From an uncultured Lachnospiraceae bacterium (GTDB lineage: Bacteria; Bacillota; Clostridia; Lachnospirales; Lachnospiraceae): a DNA stretch of 26,152 bases. The stretch lies in assembly GCA_910588965.1 (NCBI GenBank), contig CAJUSO010000047.1, forward strand, positions 1 to 26,152, given 5' to 3'. Under the pieces are notes generated by a model. That model worked only from the letters and a program-made list of their open reading frames with translations, was not told the origin of the DNA and did not search any database. Of the stretch, positions 15,883 through 23,942 are shown piece after piece. Made by a program: the position numbers and the translations under genes. Numbering within the stretch: the first letter of the stretch is position 1; each line of letters starts with the position of its first letter.

Positions 15883-16337
15883 TGCTTCTCAGCCTTGAAG
15901 GCGTAAGTATCCCCCGCTTTGGCCTCGGTGGCGTCTACGCCGGCCTGGGCATATTCCCCATTGACATAAAATGCCCAATATGCACCGTCTTCCTCAAAAT
16001 CCAGGGTCACGCCGTTTACAGTCTTCACATAGAGGCCATAGCCGCTTTCGTCCCCGGCAATCAGCCCCACATCCAGCAAAGCCTCCCCGACGGTCTCTTT
16101 GTCCGTATGGATTTCGAATTCTTTTTCATTGCCTTCCAAATCTACGGTCTGGAAGGTAAATTCTGTGCTGCCTGTCCCAAGCACCTGCCCATCGTCCTGG
16201 GCGTCCCCTTCCGTTGCAGCGCCAGAAGGCGCGCTGCTGCCATTACAGCCAGATGTACACAGCGCCATAGCCACAATCAGCGCAATACAAAGGATGAATG
16301 GCAATGTTTTCTTCCTTAAGCCTAAGTTCCTGTTCAT
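15879..16337 (-). CDS. DUF4430 lipoprotein, riboswitch-controlled, putative corrinoid-binding partner
   Basis: A 152-residue exported protein. Residues 1-31 are a lipoprotein signal: basic start, hydrophobic core FILCIALIVAMAL, then TSGC with Cys31 as acylation site. A short Ser/Gly/Asp linker follows, then a DUF4430 (transcobalamin C-terminal-like) domain with the signature AYWAFYVNGEYAQAGVDAT near the end. Such domains occur in animal cobalamin carriers and in bacterial surface proteins. The start at 16337 is chosen for the signal peptide and for AAGGAGAAAAGG upstream; the frame runs open to 16529 through the riboswitch and that part is not coding. Being cotranscribed with an ECF S component below a cobalamin riboswitch, it plausibly captures corrinoids outside the membrane. 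Confidence 0.88.
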   Translation of the reverse strand: MNRNLGLRKKTLPFILCIALIVAMALCTSGCNGSSAPSGAATEGDAQDDGQVLGTGSTEFTFQTVDLEGNEKEFEIHTDKETVGEALLDVGLIAGDESGYGLYVKTVNGVTLDFEEDGAYWAFYVNGEYAQAGVDATEAKAGDTYAFKAEKQ

Positions 16338-16479
16338 ATCCTTTTCTCCTTTCGATTCCTTTCCCCCAGCGGCCGGCGCCCGCGGCGGTATCAGGGGGAT
16401 TGTCCCTGCCTGGATATTCCGGCTTGACATCTTGCCGCCCCGGCAGCCCGGTACTTCAGCTGTTTTGCTTATAGCATCA

Positions 16480-16628
16480 GGCTGCCAGGGTCTATTAATC
16501 GGCCTTCTCAGGGCTTCCCCCAATGGCATTTCCCAAAGCTGTGGCCTTTGGTCAGATTAATCCTATGGAACGGTGCCTTACGGCGACGGGCTCGCGCAGG
16601 ATTCCCACCTGCTTCCCCAGGCAAGCCA
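16480..16628 (-). ncRNA. Cobalamin riboswitch
   Basis: On the - strand the leader contains the conserved cobalamin aptamer core: GGGGAAGCAGGTGGGAATCC, then TGCGCGAGCCCGTCGCCGTAAG (about 16619-16577), and further on GCCATTGGGGGAAGCCC (about 16527-16511). The closing stem is likely GGCTTGCC (about 16627-16620) with GGCAGCC (about 16486-16480). The same GGCAGCC can instead pair with GGCTGCC at 16442-16448 downstream, a likely expression switch. It is expected to lower expression of the ECF S/DUF4430 genes when cobalamin is plentiful. Boundaries are approximate. Confidence 0.85.
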
Positions 16629-16634
16629 ATTACT

Positions 16635-16663
16635 ATCATAATTGTTTGCTCCTTATCCGTCAA
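16635..16663 (-). promoter_or_regulatory. SigA-type promoter of the cobalamin uptake unit
   Basis: On the - strand TTGACG (16663-16658), a 17-nt spacer, and TATGAT (16640-16635). One mismatch in the -35 and one in the -10. Transcription would begin near 16628, at the edge of the riboswitch. Together with the hairpins, the 411-base gap 16338-16748 is thus explained as leader, promoter and the divergent spoIIIA promoter. Confidence 0.8.
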
Positions 16664-16673
16664 TAGTTTTTTG

Positions 16674-16702
16674 GAATATCCCCCCTTCCTGGCGCATATA
16701 AA
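16674..16702 (+). promoter_or_regulatory. SigE-type promoter of spoIIIA
   Basis: GAATATC (16674-16680) resembles the SigE -35 KMATATT and CATATAAA (16695-16702) resembles the -10 CATACAHT, with a 14-nt spacer, inside the usual 13-15. spoIIIA is a known SigE (mother cell) operon in Bacillus, so this is the expected factor. It lies 46 nt before spoIIIAA. Confidence 0.65.
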
Positions 16703-16748
16703 TGAAAACAGGTGAGGGAAGAAGGGGTGCCGAAGGGAGGGACAACTC

Positions 16749-17687
16749 ATGGAGGAAATCATCCAGGCGTTTCCAGGCGCATTCCGCCCATTCTGCCGCT
16801 CCCTGTTTGAAAGCGGCGCAGAACCAGAAGAAATCAGGCTCCGGGTGGGACAGCCTGTGATGGCGCAGGGCAAAGGCAGGGAGTATTTCTGGAGCCGCAC
16901 CAAGGGGCTGTTCCAGGGAAGGGCAGAGGAAGGCTATATCTGGAAGGATACGGATATGAAGGATACCCTGGCCCGTATGAGCCAGTATTCCATGTATGCC
17001 CTGGAAGAAGAAATCCGGGGCGGCTTTTTTACCATCCGGGGCGGCCATCGGATTGGCGTTGCGGGGAAGGCTGTCTGCGAAAAAGGGAAAGTGGTGACAA
17101 TCCGCAATATCTGCGGGCTGAATATCCGTGTGGCCAGGCAGAAGAAGGGATGCGCCAGCAAAGCTATCCCATGGCTGATATCTGGGAGGAGTATTTACAA
17201 TACATTGATTTTATCCCCGCCTGGCCTGGGGAAGACGACGATGCTCCGGGACTGCATCCGGTTGCTGTCAGAAGGGGCGTCGGGGCTGCCGGGGCAGAAG
17301 GTGGGGCTGGTGGACGAGCGCAGCGAGGTTGCCGCCTGTTATTTCGGGATTCCGCAGAATGACCTGGGCTGCCGCACAGACGTGCTGGACGCCTGCCCCA
17401 AGGCGGAGGGGATGCGCCTTTTGATACGCAGCATGTCGCCCCAGATTCTTGCAGTAGATGAACTGGGAAGCGAGGAGGACTGCCAGGCTGTGGAAGAAGC
17501 GCTCCACTGCGGATGCAGGATTTTAGGAACAATGCACCTGGGGGAAATCGGGGAGCTCCGGAAGAAAGCGTACCTGTCCCAGTGGATGGAAAAAGGGTTT
17601 TTTGAGCGCTTCCTATTCCTGGATATAGGGGAAGGGGGGAAGAGGGGCTTTTCCGTTTATGATGGGAGGCTTGGGAAATTATGTTGA
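16749..17687 (+). CDS. spoIIIAA: Stage III sporulation protein AA (ATPase)
   Basis: A 312-residue cytosolic ATPase related to secretion ATPases of type II/IV systems; in the mother cell it is thought to power the SpoIIIA-SpoIIQ channel that feeds the engulfed forespore. Walker A is SPPGLGKTT (residues 156-164) and the Walker B region is ILAVDELGSEED. The pattern GGFFTIRGGHRIGVAGKAV near residue 100 is typical of SpoIIIAA. ATG 16749 has GGGAGGG upstream. The 3' end overlaps spoIIIAB by 7 nt. It is the first gene behind a SigE-like promoter. Confidence 0.95.
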   Translation: MEEIIQAFPGAFRPFCRSLFESGAEPEEIRLRVGQPVMAQGKGREYFWSRTKGLFQGRAEEGYIWKDTDMKDTLARMSQYSMYALEEEIRGGFFTIRGGHRIGVAGKAVCEKGKVVTIRNICGLNIRVARQKKGCASKAIPWLISGRSIYNTLILSPPGLGKTTMLRDCIRLLSEGASGLPGQKVGLVDERSEVAACYFGIPQNDLGCRTDVLDACPKAEGMRLLIRSMSPQILAVDELGSEEDCQAVEEALHCGCRILGTMHLGEIGELRKKAYLSQWMEKGFFERFLFLDIGEGGKRGFSVYDGRLGKLC

Positions 17688-18196
17688 AGATTGCGGGGAG
17701 CCTTTTGGTGTTTGCGGCATCCCTTTTGTATGGATGGAAGGTAAAGGCAGAATATGCCGAGCATGTGGAGCAGCTTGTGGGGATGAAAGAGATGTTCCTG
17801 ATGATGTGGGGGGAGATTTCCTATGCCAGGACGCCTTTAAAGGAAGCGTTCCTGCAGATTGCCGCACAGGGGAAGGAGCCATTTGCCTCTTTCCTGCGCC
17901 GGGCCGCGGAAGGGCTGGAGGGGCAGGAAGGGAGCATGGGCAGCTTCTGGGGGCGCCTGGTGGATGAAGAGGCAGGGCGTTTCCTGTTTACGGCAAAAGA
18001 GAGGGGGCTTTTAAAGCGGGCAGGGGAGAATTTCGGCTACCTGGATGGGCAGATGCAGCTTAAGAACCTGGAATTGTATATCGGACAGGCAGAGACGCTA
18101 ATCCAAAAAGCCCAGGGGGAATTAAAGGACAGGCAGAAGCTGTCCGGGACATTGAGCCTGATGTGCGGCTTGTTTGTGATTATCCTTCTGGTATAG
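17681..18196 (+). CDS. spoIIIAB: Stage III sporulation protein AB
   Basis: A 171-residue protein with an N-terminal membrane anchor (residues 4-18), a helical soluble part and a hydrophobic C-terminal segment (SLMCGLFVIILLV). It resembles the GspF-type platform component of type II secretion and is part of the mother-cell channel complex. The ATG lies within the end of spoIIIAA and has GGGAGG upstream; spoIIIAC follows after 16 nt. Confidence 0.93.
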   Translation: MLKIAGSLLVFAASLLYGWKVKAEYAEHVEQLVGMKEMFLMMWGEISYARTPLKEAFLQIAAQGKEPFASFLRRAAEGLEGQEGSMGSFWGRLVDEEAGRFLFTAKERGLLKRAGENFGYLDGQMQLKNLELYIGQAETLIQKAQGELKDRQKLSGTLSLMCGLFVIILLV

Positions 18197-18212
18197 AAAA
18201 GGCGGAGGTACT

Positions 18213-18407
18213 ATGAGTATAAGTTTGATTTTTAAGATTGCGGCGGTGGGGATCCTGGTCACTGTGCTGAGCCAGGTTTTAAAGCACAGCGGCAGGGAGG
18301 AGCATGCATTCCTCACCAGCCTGGCAGGGCTTCTGATTGTGCTTTTTTGGATTGTGCCGTATATCTATGAACTGTTTGAGACCATGAAAAACCTGTTTGC
18401 GCTGTAA
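18213..18407 (+). CDS. spoIIIAC: Stage III sporulation protein AC
   Basis: A 64-residue protein with two membrane helices (about residues 5-22 and 33-52), the standard size and sequence pattern of SpoIIIAC (MSISLIFKIAAVGILVTVLS). It is a small membrane subunit of the SpoIIIA complex, related in sequence to SpoIIIAD, which follows after 14 nt. The ribosome binding site is GGCGGAGG upstream. Confidence 0.94.
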   Translation: MSISLIFKIAAVGILVTVLSQVLKHSGREEHAFLTSLAGLLIVLFWIVPYIYELFETMKNLFAL

Positions 18408-18421
18408 GGAAGGGGCAGGGG

Positions 18422-18808
18422 ATGGATATTGTAAAGATTGCAGCCTTTGGCATTGCGGGGACCTTACTTGGGATCCTGCTGAAGGGGCAGAAGAAAGAGT
18501 ACGAGCTGTTCGTGACATTGGGGGTGTCCCTGTGCATTTTCTACTTCATCATGTCAAAGCTGGAATTGGTATTGTCCGTGGTAAACCAGATGCAGGAATA
18601 TGTCAGCCTGGACACCAGCTATATTGCAATTTTGGTAAAGATGATAGGGATTACCTATGTATCAGAATTTTCCGCCAACCTTTGCAAGGATGCAGGATAC
18701 CAGGCGGTAGCCGGGCAGATAGAGATGTTTGGGAAGCTGTCCATCCTGGTAATCAGCATGCCGGTCCTGCTGGTGCTGCTGGAGACGATTGGGGAGTTTT
18801 TAAGCTGA
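18422..18808 (+). CDS. spoIIIAD: Stage III sporulation protein AD
   Basis: A 128-residue membrane protein with about four helices. It begins MDIVKIAAFGIAGTLLGILLK, and the central ILVKMIGITYVSEFSANLCKD pattern is typical of SpoIIIAD. It acts in the same mother-cell membrane complex. The start is preceded by GGAAGGGGCAGGGG; spoIIIAE follows after 16 nt. Confidence 0.94.
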   Translation: MDIVKIAAFGIAGTLLGILLKGQKKEYELFVTLGVSLCIFYFIMSKLELVLSVVNQMQEYVSLDTSYIAILVKMIGITYVSEFSANLCKDAGYQAVAGQIEMFGKLSILVISMPVLLVLLETIGEFLS

Positions 18809-18824
18809 TAGGAGGATAGCTGGC

Positions 18825-20021
18825 ATGAGGATCAGAGGATGGAGAGGATACCTGGCGGCCCTTGGGGTTCTGTTTGGGATTCTGGGATTTGGGATAAAAG
18901 CCTATGGCGGGAGCGCCCAAGAAGGGTGGGGCAGGGAACCTGCAGGGGAAAGCCCCAGCGAGGAAGAGGCGCTTTCCGGTTACCTGGAGGATTTGGACTT
19001 TTCAGGCATCGATGCGGTGTTAGGAAGCCAGGACGGCACGGCAGGGATGGATTTCCGGGAATTGGTGGAGACGCTCATCCAAGGCCAGGAAATCGATAAA
19101 GGGAAGCTGCTGATGGACATCCTGTCCATGGTATTTGAGGAAATCGGCTCCTTCCGCGGGACAATCATGAAAATCGTGTTTTTATGTGTCGTGTTTGCCA
19201 TTTTATATAATTTTGCCAATGTCTTTGAAAACCCTGCAGTTACGGAAATCAGCTTCTATATGGTGTACATGCTGCTCCTGGTGCTTTTGATGCATTCATT
19301 TTTCATCCTGCGGGACGTGGCTGTGGATGTCTTGCAGGATATGATGGTGTTTTTAAAGGTGCTGATCCCAACCTTTGCGGTCAGCATGTCTTTTTCCGGC
19401 CAGGTAAGCACGGCAGCGGCTTTCTATGAGATGACGTTCCTATTAATTTATGGGCTGGAATGGCTGATGCAGTACCTTATCGTACCGGCGGTGCAGATTT
19501 ACGTGGTTTTGGAGCTGATGAATTACCTGACGGAGGAAGAGATGCTTTCCCGGATGACAGAATTATTGAAGTCTGGCGTGCTCTGGTGCATGAAAGTGCT
19601 GTTTACAGTGGTCATTGGGATTAATGTGGTGCAGAACCTGCTGACGCCTGTGATTGATACCTTTAAGTCCGGCCTGATTGCCAAGACGGCAGGGCTGCTC
19701 CCGGGCCTTGGCACATCCATCAACGCCGTGACGGAGATTATGGTGGGGTCTGGGATTATCATTAAAAATGGGGTTGGCCTTGCGGCTGTGTGCGTGCTGC
19801 TGGCCCTGTGCGCCGGCCCGTTGGTAAAGATTGGCGTTATGGCGTTCTTATATAAGCTTCTGGCAGCAGTGATACAGCCGGTCTCGGATAAGCGGATGAT
19901 TGGGTGCATCAGCAGCGCAGGGGAAGGCGGCAGGCTTTTAGGCAAGGTCGTGGTGACAACCACGGTCATGTTCCTTGTGACAATAGCCATGGTGACGGCG
20001 GCAACAACCTTTAACCATTAA
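18825..20021 (+). CDS. spoIIIAE: Stage III sporulation protein AE
   Basis: A 398-residue membrane protein. It has an N-terminal signal-like segment (residues 8-27), an acidic Gly/Ser/Glu-rich extracytoplasmic part to about residue 105, then about seven or eight membrane helices. It is the largest membrane subunit of the SpoIIIA channel. The motif GLLPGLGTSINAVTEIMVGSG lies near residue 290. ATG 18825 has AGGAGG eight bases upstream. Confidence 0.94.
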   Translation: MRIRGWRGYLAALGVLFGILGFGIKAYGGSAQEGWGREPAGESPSEEEALSGYLEDLDFSGIDAVLGSQDGTAGMDFRELVETLIQGQEIDKGKLLMDILSMVFEEIGSFRGTIMKIVFLCVVFAILYNFANVFENPAVTEISFYMVYMLLLVLLMHSFFILRDVAVDVLQDMMVFLKVLIPTFAVSMSFSGQVSTAAAFYEMTFLLIYGLEWLMQYLIVPAVQIYVVLELMNYLTEEEMLSRMTELLKSGVLWCMKVLFTVVIGINVVQNLLTPVIDTFKSGLIAKTAGLLPGLGTSINAVTEIMVGSGIIIKNGVGLAAVCVLLALCAGPLVKIGVMAFLYKLLAAVIQPVSDKRMIGCISSAGEGGRLLGKVVVTTTVMFLVTIAMVTAATTFNH

Positions 20022-20045
20022 GGGGAGGGGGAAAGGAGGAAAGGA

Positions 20046-20603
20046 ATGGTAAGCTTAGTTTATGCATGGGTAAAAAACCTGGTATGCTTCTATATATTCC
20101 TGACGGTAATCCTGCGCCTGCTGCCGCGGAATAATTACCAGAAATATGTACGCTTTTTTTCAGGCATGCTGCTGATGCTGCTGGTATTTTCCCCTATCCT
20201 GTCTTTGCTGGGGAAAGAAGATACAATCCGGCAGAAAATCAGCCAGGCAGGCTTTTTCCAGGATATGGATAACCTAAAGCTGGATACGGCGCACCTTCAG
20301 CAGGCACAGAAGGAGGCGTACCTGAGGGAATACGAGCGGGCAGTCGGGATGGATGTCAGCAGGATGGCGGAGGAAAAGCAGCTTTATGCCAACCAGGTAG
20401 AGGTTCATCTGTCAGAAAGCTACCAGGTGGAGTCCATTGCCATGGATATCAGCCTGGCCGGGGGGGAAGGGATTTTTATACGCAAGGCATCTTATGGGGA
20501 CAACAGCCAGGAATACCCGGAAGTCTACCGGCTAAAGCAGGAATTGATGGAATTCTACAAAATCACAGAAAGCCAGATTGAGATTAATGTGCAGGAGGGG
20601 TAG
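20046..20603 (+). CDS. spoIIIAF: Stage III sporulation protein AF
   Basis: A 185-residue protein with two N-terminal membrane helices (about residues 8-24 and 36-53) and a soluble domain. SpoIIIAF has a ring-building motif fold related to SpoIIIAG. The start has AAGGAGGAAAGG directly upstream. It lies between spoIIIAE and spoIIIAG in the conserved order. Confidence 0.92.
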   Translation: MVSLVYAWVKNLVCFYIFLTVILRLLPRNNYQKYVRFFSGMLLMLLVFSPILSLLGKEDTIRQKISQAGFFQDMDNLKLDTAHLQQAQKEAYLREYERAVGMDVSRMAEEKQLYANQVEVHLSESYQVESIAMDISLAGGEGIFIRKASYGDNSQEYPEVYRLKQELMEFYKITESQIEINVQEG

Positions 20604-20636
20604 AGAGGGAAGGGAAGCACAGGAAAAGGAGCAGGG

Positions 20637-21224
20637 ATGGATAAGAAAGGTTGGTTTTCCCCAGAAAAGTTAAAAGGGATATCAAAGAACCATCTGCTGA
20701 TCGGTGCGCTTGTAGGCGTGCTGCTGCTGGTGGTTGCTATGCCTGTAGGGCAGGAAGGCAGCAAGGAAAAGGAAGGGCAGGCCGTCCAGGAGACGGCAGG
20801 GGAGGATAGGAGGGAGGCGGGCATTTACAGCAGGTATGGGAAAGAACTGGAACGGAAGCTGAAGCAGGTCTTGGAGAAAGTGGAAGGGGTAGGGGCGGCG
20901 GAGGTTATGATTACGCTCCAGGATGAGGGGGAGCGGGTCGTGGAGAAGGATCTGTCCCAGACAGGGCAGTCGGTTTCTGAAAAAGACGGGGACGTCTCCC
21001 GCAGCACCCAGGAGAAGCAGTACCAGGAAGAAACCGTCTTTTCCCAGGGGGAAGGAAGCGGCGGGGAGCCGTTTGTAGCAAGGGAGGTGATGCCGAAGGT
21101 AGAAGGCGTGTTAGTGGTGGCAGAAGGGGGCGGGGACCCCAAGGTAGCAAAAAATATTTCTGATGCCGTTTTGGCATTATTTCCAGTGGAAGTACATAAA
21201 ATTAAGGTAGTTAAAATGAATTGA
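20637..21224 (+). CDS. spoIIIAG: Stage III sporulation protein AG
   Basis: A 195-residue protein with one membrane helix (about residues 20-37) and an extracytoplasmic domain of the ring-building type: YGKELERKLKQVLEKVEGVGAAEVMITL opens it, and the C-terminal part KVEGVLVVAEGGGDPKVAKNI is typical. SpoIIIAG forms a large ring between mother cell and forespore membranes. An inserted Ser/Glu/Gln-rich stretch (about residues 105-140) lies between the two halves, as usual for the family. Confidence 0.94.
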   Translation: MDKKGWFSPEKLKGISKNHLLIGALVGVLLLVVAMPVGQEGSKEKEGQAVQETAGEDRREAGIYSRYGKELERKLKQVLEKVEGVGAAEVMITLQDEGERVVEKDLSQTGQSVSEKDGDVSRSTQEKQYQEETVFSQGEGSGGEPFVAREVMPKVEGVLVVAEGGGDPKVAKNISDAVLALFPVEVHKIKVVKMN

Positions 21225-21239
21225 CAGGAGGTCACCAGT

Positions 21240-22118
21240 TTGAAGAAAGTATTTAAGAAAAACCAGATTATCATTACAGCCCTGGCTCTGATGATTGCTG
21301 TAGCAGGCTATCTGCAATATACCGGAAGCCAAAAAGACAGCAATCTGGCCAAGGAGGCGAGCGCGGACACCAAGGAAAGTACATATGAAATATCGGATGA
21401 GGATATGTATAGCGCGGAGGACATATTTACAGACACAGAGGCAAGTGAGGAAACCTCAGCAGAGGCACAGGATGCAGGCCTGGGAATCCAGACCGGGGAG
21501 GATATTGCCAAGGCAACCGGGCAGGATGTGGATAACCCGGGGGAGGCAGTCCTGACCAGCACGGATGTAAGCAATGTGGATTTTGCATCGGAAGTGAAGC
21601 TGAACCGGGAGCAGGTGCGTTCCCAGAATAAGGAATCCCTGCTGGAGATTATCAATAATACGAATATTACAGAGGAACAGAAGCAGTCAGCCGTCAGCAC
21701 GATGATTAGCATGACGGATATTGCAGAGCGGGAAGCCGCTGCAGAGATGCTGCTGCAGGCAAAGGGATTTACGGATGTGGTAGTGAGCATTACGGACGGG
21801 AATGCGGACGTCGTACTGAACATGGGGGAAGTTACGGATGCTAAGAGGGCGCAGGTAGAGGATATTGTAAAGCGGAAGACAAATGTGGAAGCACAGAATA
21901 TTATAATTACGCCCATCCAGACGGGCGCCGGGGCAGGGGCTGCCACAGCAGGCGGGAACCCTACAGACGGCGGGAATACAGGCGCTGGCGCTGAAGGCGC
22001 CACCGGGGCTGGTGAAGGGGAAAACGCAGGCGGGGGTACAGCCCCAGGGAATGAAGCCGGGACAGAAGCAGGGGAAAACGCCGGGGGAGCCGCCGCGGCA
22101 AATGGGACAGAAGGATAA
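21240..22118 (+). CDS. spoIIIAH: Stage III sporulation protein AH, with a long Gly/Ala-rich tail
   Basis: A 292-residue protein with one membrane helix (about residues 10-27), an acidic linker and the SpoIIIAH domain (SEVKLNREQVRSQNKESLLEIINN to IVKRKTNVEAQNIIITP, about residues 115-222). This domain binds SpoIIQ from the forespore across the intermembrane space. The start is TTG at 21240 with an excellent AGGAGGTCA at 21227-21235. About 65 residues at the C-terminus are only G, A, N, T, E, P and D, which makes it far longer than usual (about 200-220). The tail is unlike the rest and may extend into the spore periplasm; function unknown. Confidence 0.94.
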   Translation: MKKVFKKNQIIITALALMIAVAGYLQYTGSQKDSNLAKEASADTKESTYEISDEDMYSAEDIFTDTEASEETSAEAQDAGLGIQTGEDIAKATGQDVDNPGEAVLTSTDVSNVDFASEVKLNREQVRSQNKESLLEIINNTNITEEQKQSAVSTMISMTDIAEREAAAEMLLQAKGFTDVVVSITDGNADVVLNMGEVTDAKRAQVEDIVKRKTNVEAQNIIITPIQTGAGAGAATAGGNPTDGGNTGAGAEGATGAGEGENAGGGTAPGNEAGTEAGENAGGAAAANGTEG

Positions 22119-22126
22119 GGAGAAGG

Positions 22127-22153
22127 AATGGGAGGGGGCTGCCCCCTCCCATT
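22127..22153. terminator. Hairpin terminator between spoIIIAH and the convergent ABC permease
   Basis: AATGGGAGGGGG (22127-22138) pairs perfectly with CCCCCTCCCATT (22142-22153) around a 3-nt loop. It lies between two convergent genes; no real T-run on either side, so termination efficiency is uncertain. Confidence 0.7.
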
Positions 22154-23942
22154 AACGGCCGTATTTTGTGGCAAGCCATTCTTTTCTTGTATAAGGGATG
22201 GTAAATCCCCATAAGGCAAACAGAAACAGGAGGGCGGCCAGGATGCCGGCCATGCACATCTTTCTCCCGGAATGGTAAACGCTTTCCCCTGTTTGGTAGA
22301 GGAAAGGAAGGGAAAGGAAGAGGGCGCCCAGGATAGGAGGCAGAAACCGCATGCGGTTTTTAAACAGGAAGAGGCGAAATTGTTCAGAATCCGCCATCCC
22401 AACCATAAAAAGGCTTTGCAGCGCCCGCCTGTTCTCCTCCTGTTCGGCAGCAATCCGGAAGTGGATGAGCAGGAACGCAGCCATCAGCAGGAGCAGTTCC
22501 ACAAACCCCATCAGAAATATCCCAAATTGGCAGGACTGCCTTGCTTTTTGTAAATCTTCCGCTTTTGAGGAAGCCCGTAAAGGGCGCTGCCCCTCTTTTG
22601 TTAGCCCATTGGCTGCCTGGAGCAGTGACTGGAAGGCCTCCACGCCGTCAGCGGAGGATTCCCAATCCTGGAACCGGAGGAGGCGCATCTCATTTTGCCA
22701 ATAGGGGCTGATAGATGCGATTTTCCGGAAATCAGCGTCATTTAAGACAAGGGTGCGGTCTGCAAGGGTTGGGTTCTTATTGAAAAGAACCCTGATATCG
22801 CTCCCGCAGGAGTTTAATTCCAGCATATGCCTTTCTTCTGTACCCTGGGTTTTATGCGGGTTTTTTGCAACTGGATCAAGGGAAATGGAGACTTGGGGGA
22901 TTGTGGTGAAGCTGTGCCCATACCCGTTCTGGGGATTTTCCTGGAACAGTTCCAGGAATGTCCCGGCAGGGATTTGGTAGCTGCCGCCTAGCTTGCCATT
23001 TACCTCTGATACGGGGAGGTAATTAAAGGCAGCATCCCTTGCGTAAGGGATTACCATTTCCTCCGTAATGGTGACGCCATGCTGGGCTAGGATGCTGCGG
23101 CAGGCATCTGCTGGGACCTGGTTCTGCCCATAAAGCACAGAGTATGCCAGGTCATAAGGGCAGGATTGTTGGGCATCGTAGAGAAGGGAAGGCAGGATTA
23201 CCGTGCAGAAGCCTGCCAGGTATAGCGCAGCGCTGGACAATAGGGAGGAAAAGAGATACCGTATAGCCCAATCTTTTTTGTGCCGGGCGAGCAGGGACCA
23301 TTCCAGCAGGCGTTTTGTTGCATAGCCTGGGAAATGCTGTTTCAGCCATTGGTAACCCCTGCCTTTTTTCTCTGCCTGGAAGGGGGACAAGAGCAGGGAG
23401 CCGATGCGCCGGCTTAGCAGCTGGATGCCTTGGAGGGCGGCGGTAATGGCAAGCACAATCCCATAGAGCAAGGCAGTAACGGCGTAGGCCTGGTAGGGAA
23501 TGCCCCAGCCCGGCAGGGGAATCCCAAGGGCATAAGCCAATATGCCATAGAAGGTAAAGGAGGCGGCTGTCCCAGCAAGGAAGGATGCACCCAGAGCAAT
23601 GGCTCCAAGGGCAAGGCTCTCCGCAAGCAGGCATTTCCAGGATTCCAGGCGGCTCATGCCCAGGGAAAATAGGATGCCATACTCCCGCTTGCGGGCAGAA
23701 AGGAACACAGAATAGGAATAGGGCACAAACAAAAGCAGGAAGGCCGCAGCCAGGATGCTTGGGAAAATAACATTACTGGAAATAAGGGAATCTACGGTTG
23801 CCCCTCCCATAAAAGAATTGTCCGTAAAAAGCGCTGCAAAGCAGAAAAACAGCGTAAGGGCAAAAAAGCTGCATAAAAAGTACAGATAGAAACGCCTGAA
23901 ATTAGCCCGCAGCATTTTTTTGGAAATCATAAAATATGTCAT
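22152..23942 (-). CDS. ABC transporter permease, FtsX/BceB-like
   Basis: A 596-residue membrane protein. Helices are seen at about residues 18-38 and 58-80, two more pairs before residue 200, one near 235-260, then a large extracytoplasmic region (about 260-470) and three helices at the C-terminus. This layout, with an FtsX-like start and RKREYGILFSLGMSRLE coupling region, fits the BceB/FtsX permeases that work with LolD/BceA-type ATPases, here the overlapping upstream gene (ATGA). BceAB pumps give resistance to peptide antibiotics and usually sit beside a two-component system; none is seen here. The start at 23942 is chosen because it follows the partner gene; longer reading upstream has no support. 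Confidence 0.85.
   Translation of the reverse strand: MTYFMISKKMLRANFRRFYLYFLCSFFALTLFFCFAALFTDNSFMGGATVDSLISSNVIFPSILAAAFLLLFVPYSYSVFLSARKREYGILFSLGMSRLESWKCLLAESLALGAIALGASFLAGTAASFTFYGILAYALGIPLPGWGIPYQAYAVTALLYGIVLAITAALQGIQLLSRRIGSLLLSPFQAEKKGRGYQWLKQHFPGYATKRLLEWSLLARHKKDWAIRYLFSSLLSSAALYLAGFCTVILPSLLYDAQQSCPYDLAYSVLYGQNQVPADACRSILAQHGVTITEEMVIPYARDAAFNYLPVSEVNGKLGGSYQIPAGTFLELFQENPQNGYGHSFTTIPQVSISLDPVAKNPHKTQGTEERHMLELNSCGSDIRVLFNKNPTLADRTLVLNDADFRKIASISPYWQNEMRLLRFQDWESSADGVEAFQSLLQAANGLTKEGQRPLRASSKAEDLQKARQSCQFGIFLMGFVELLLLMAAFLLIHFRIAAEQEENRRALQSLFMVGMADSEQFRLFLFKNRMRFLPPILGALFLSLPFLYQTGESVYHSGRKMCMAGILAALLFLFALWGFTIPYTRKEWLATKYGR

Noticed and set aside
16338..16529. Upstream extension of the DUF4430 protein
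   Set aside because: It would put a signal peptide in mid-protein and overlaps the riboswitch leader; the ATG at 16337 has a good ribosome binding site.
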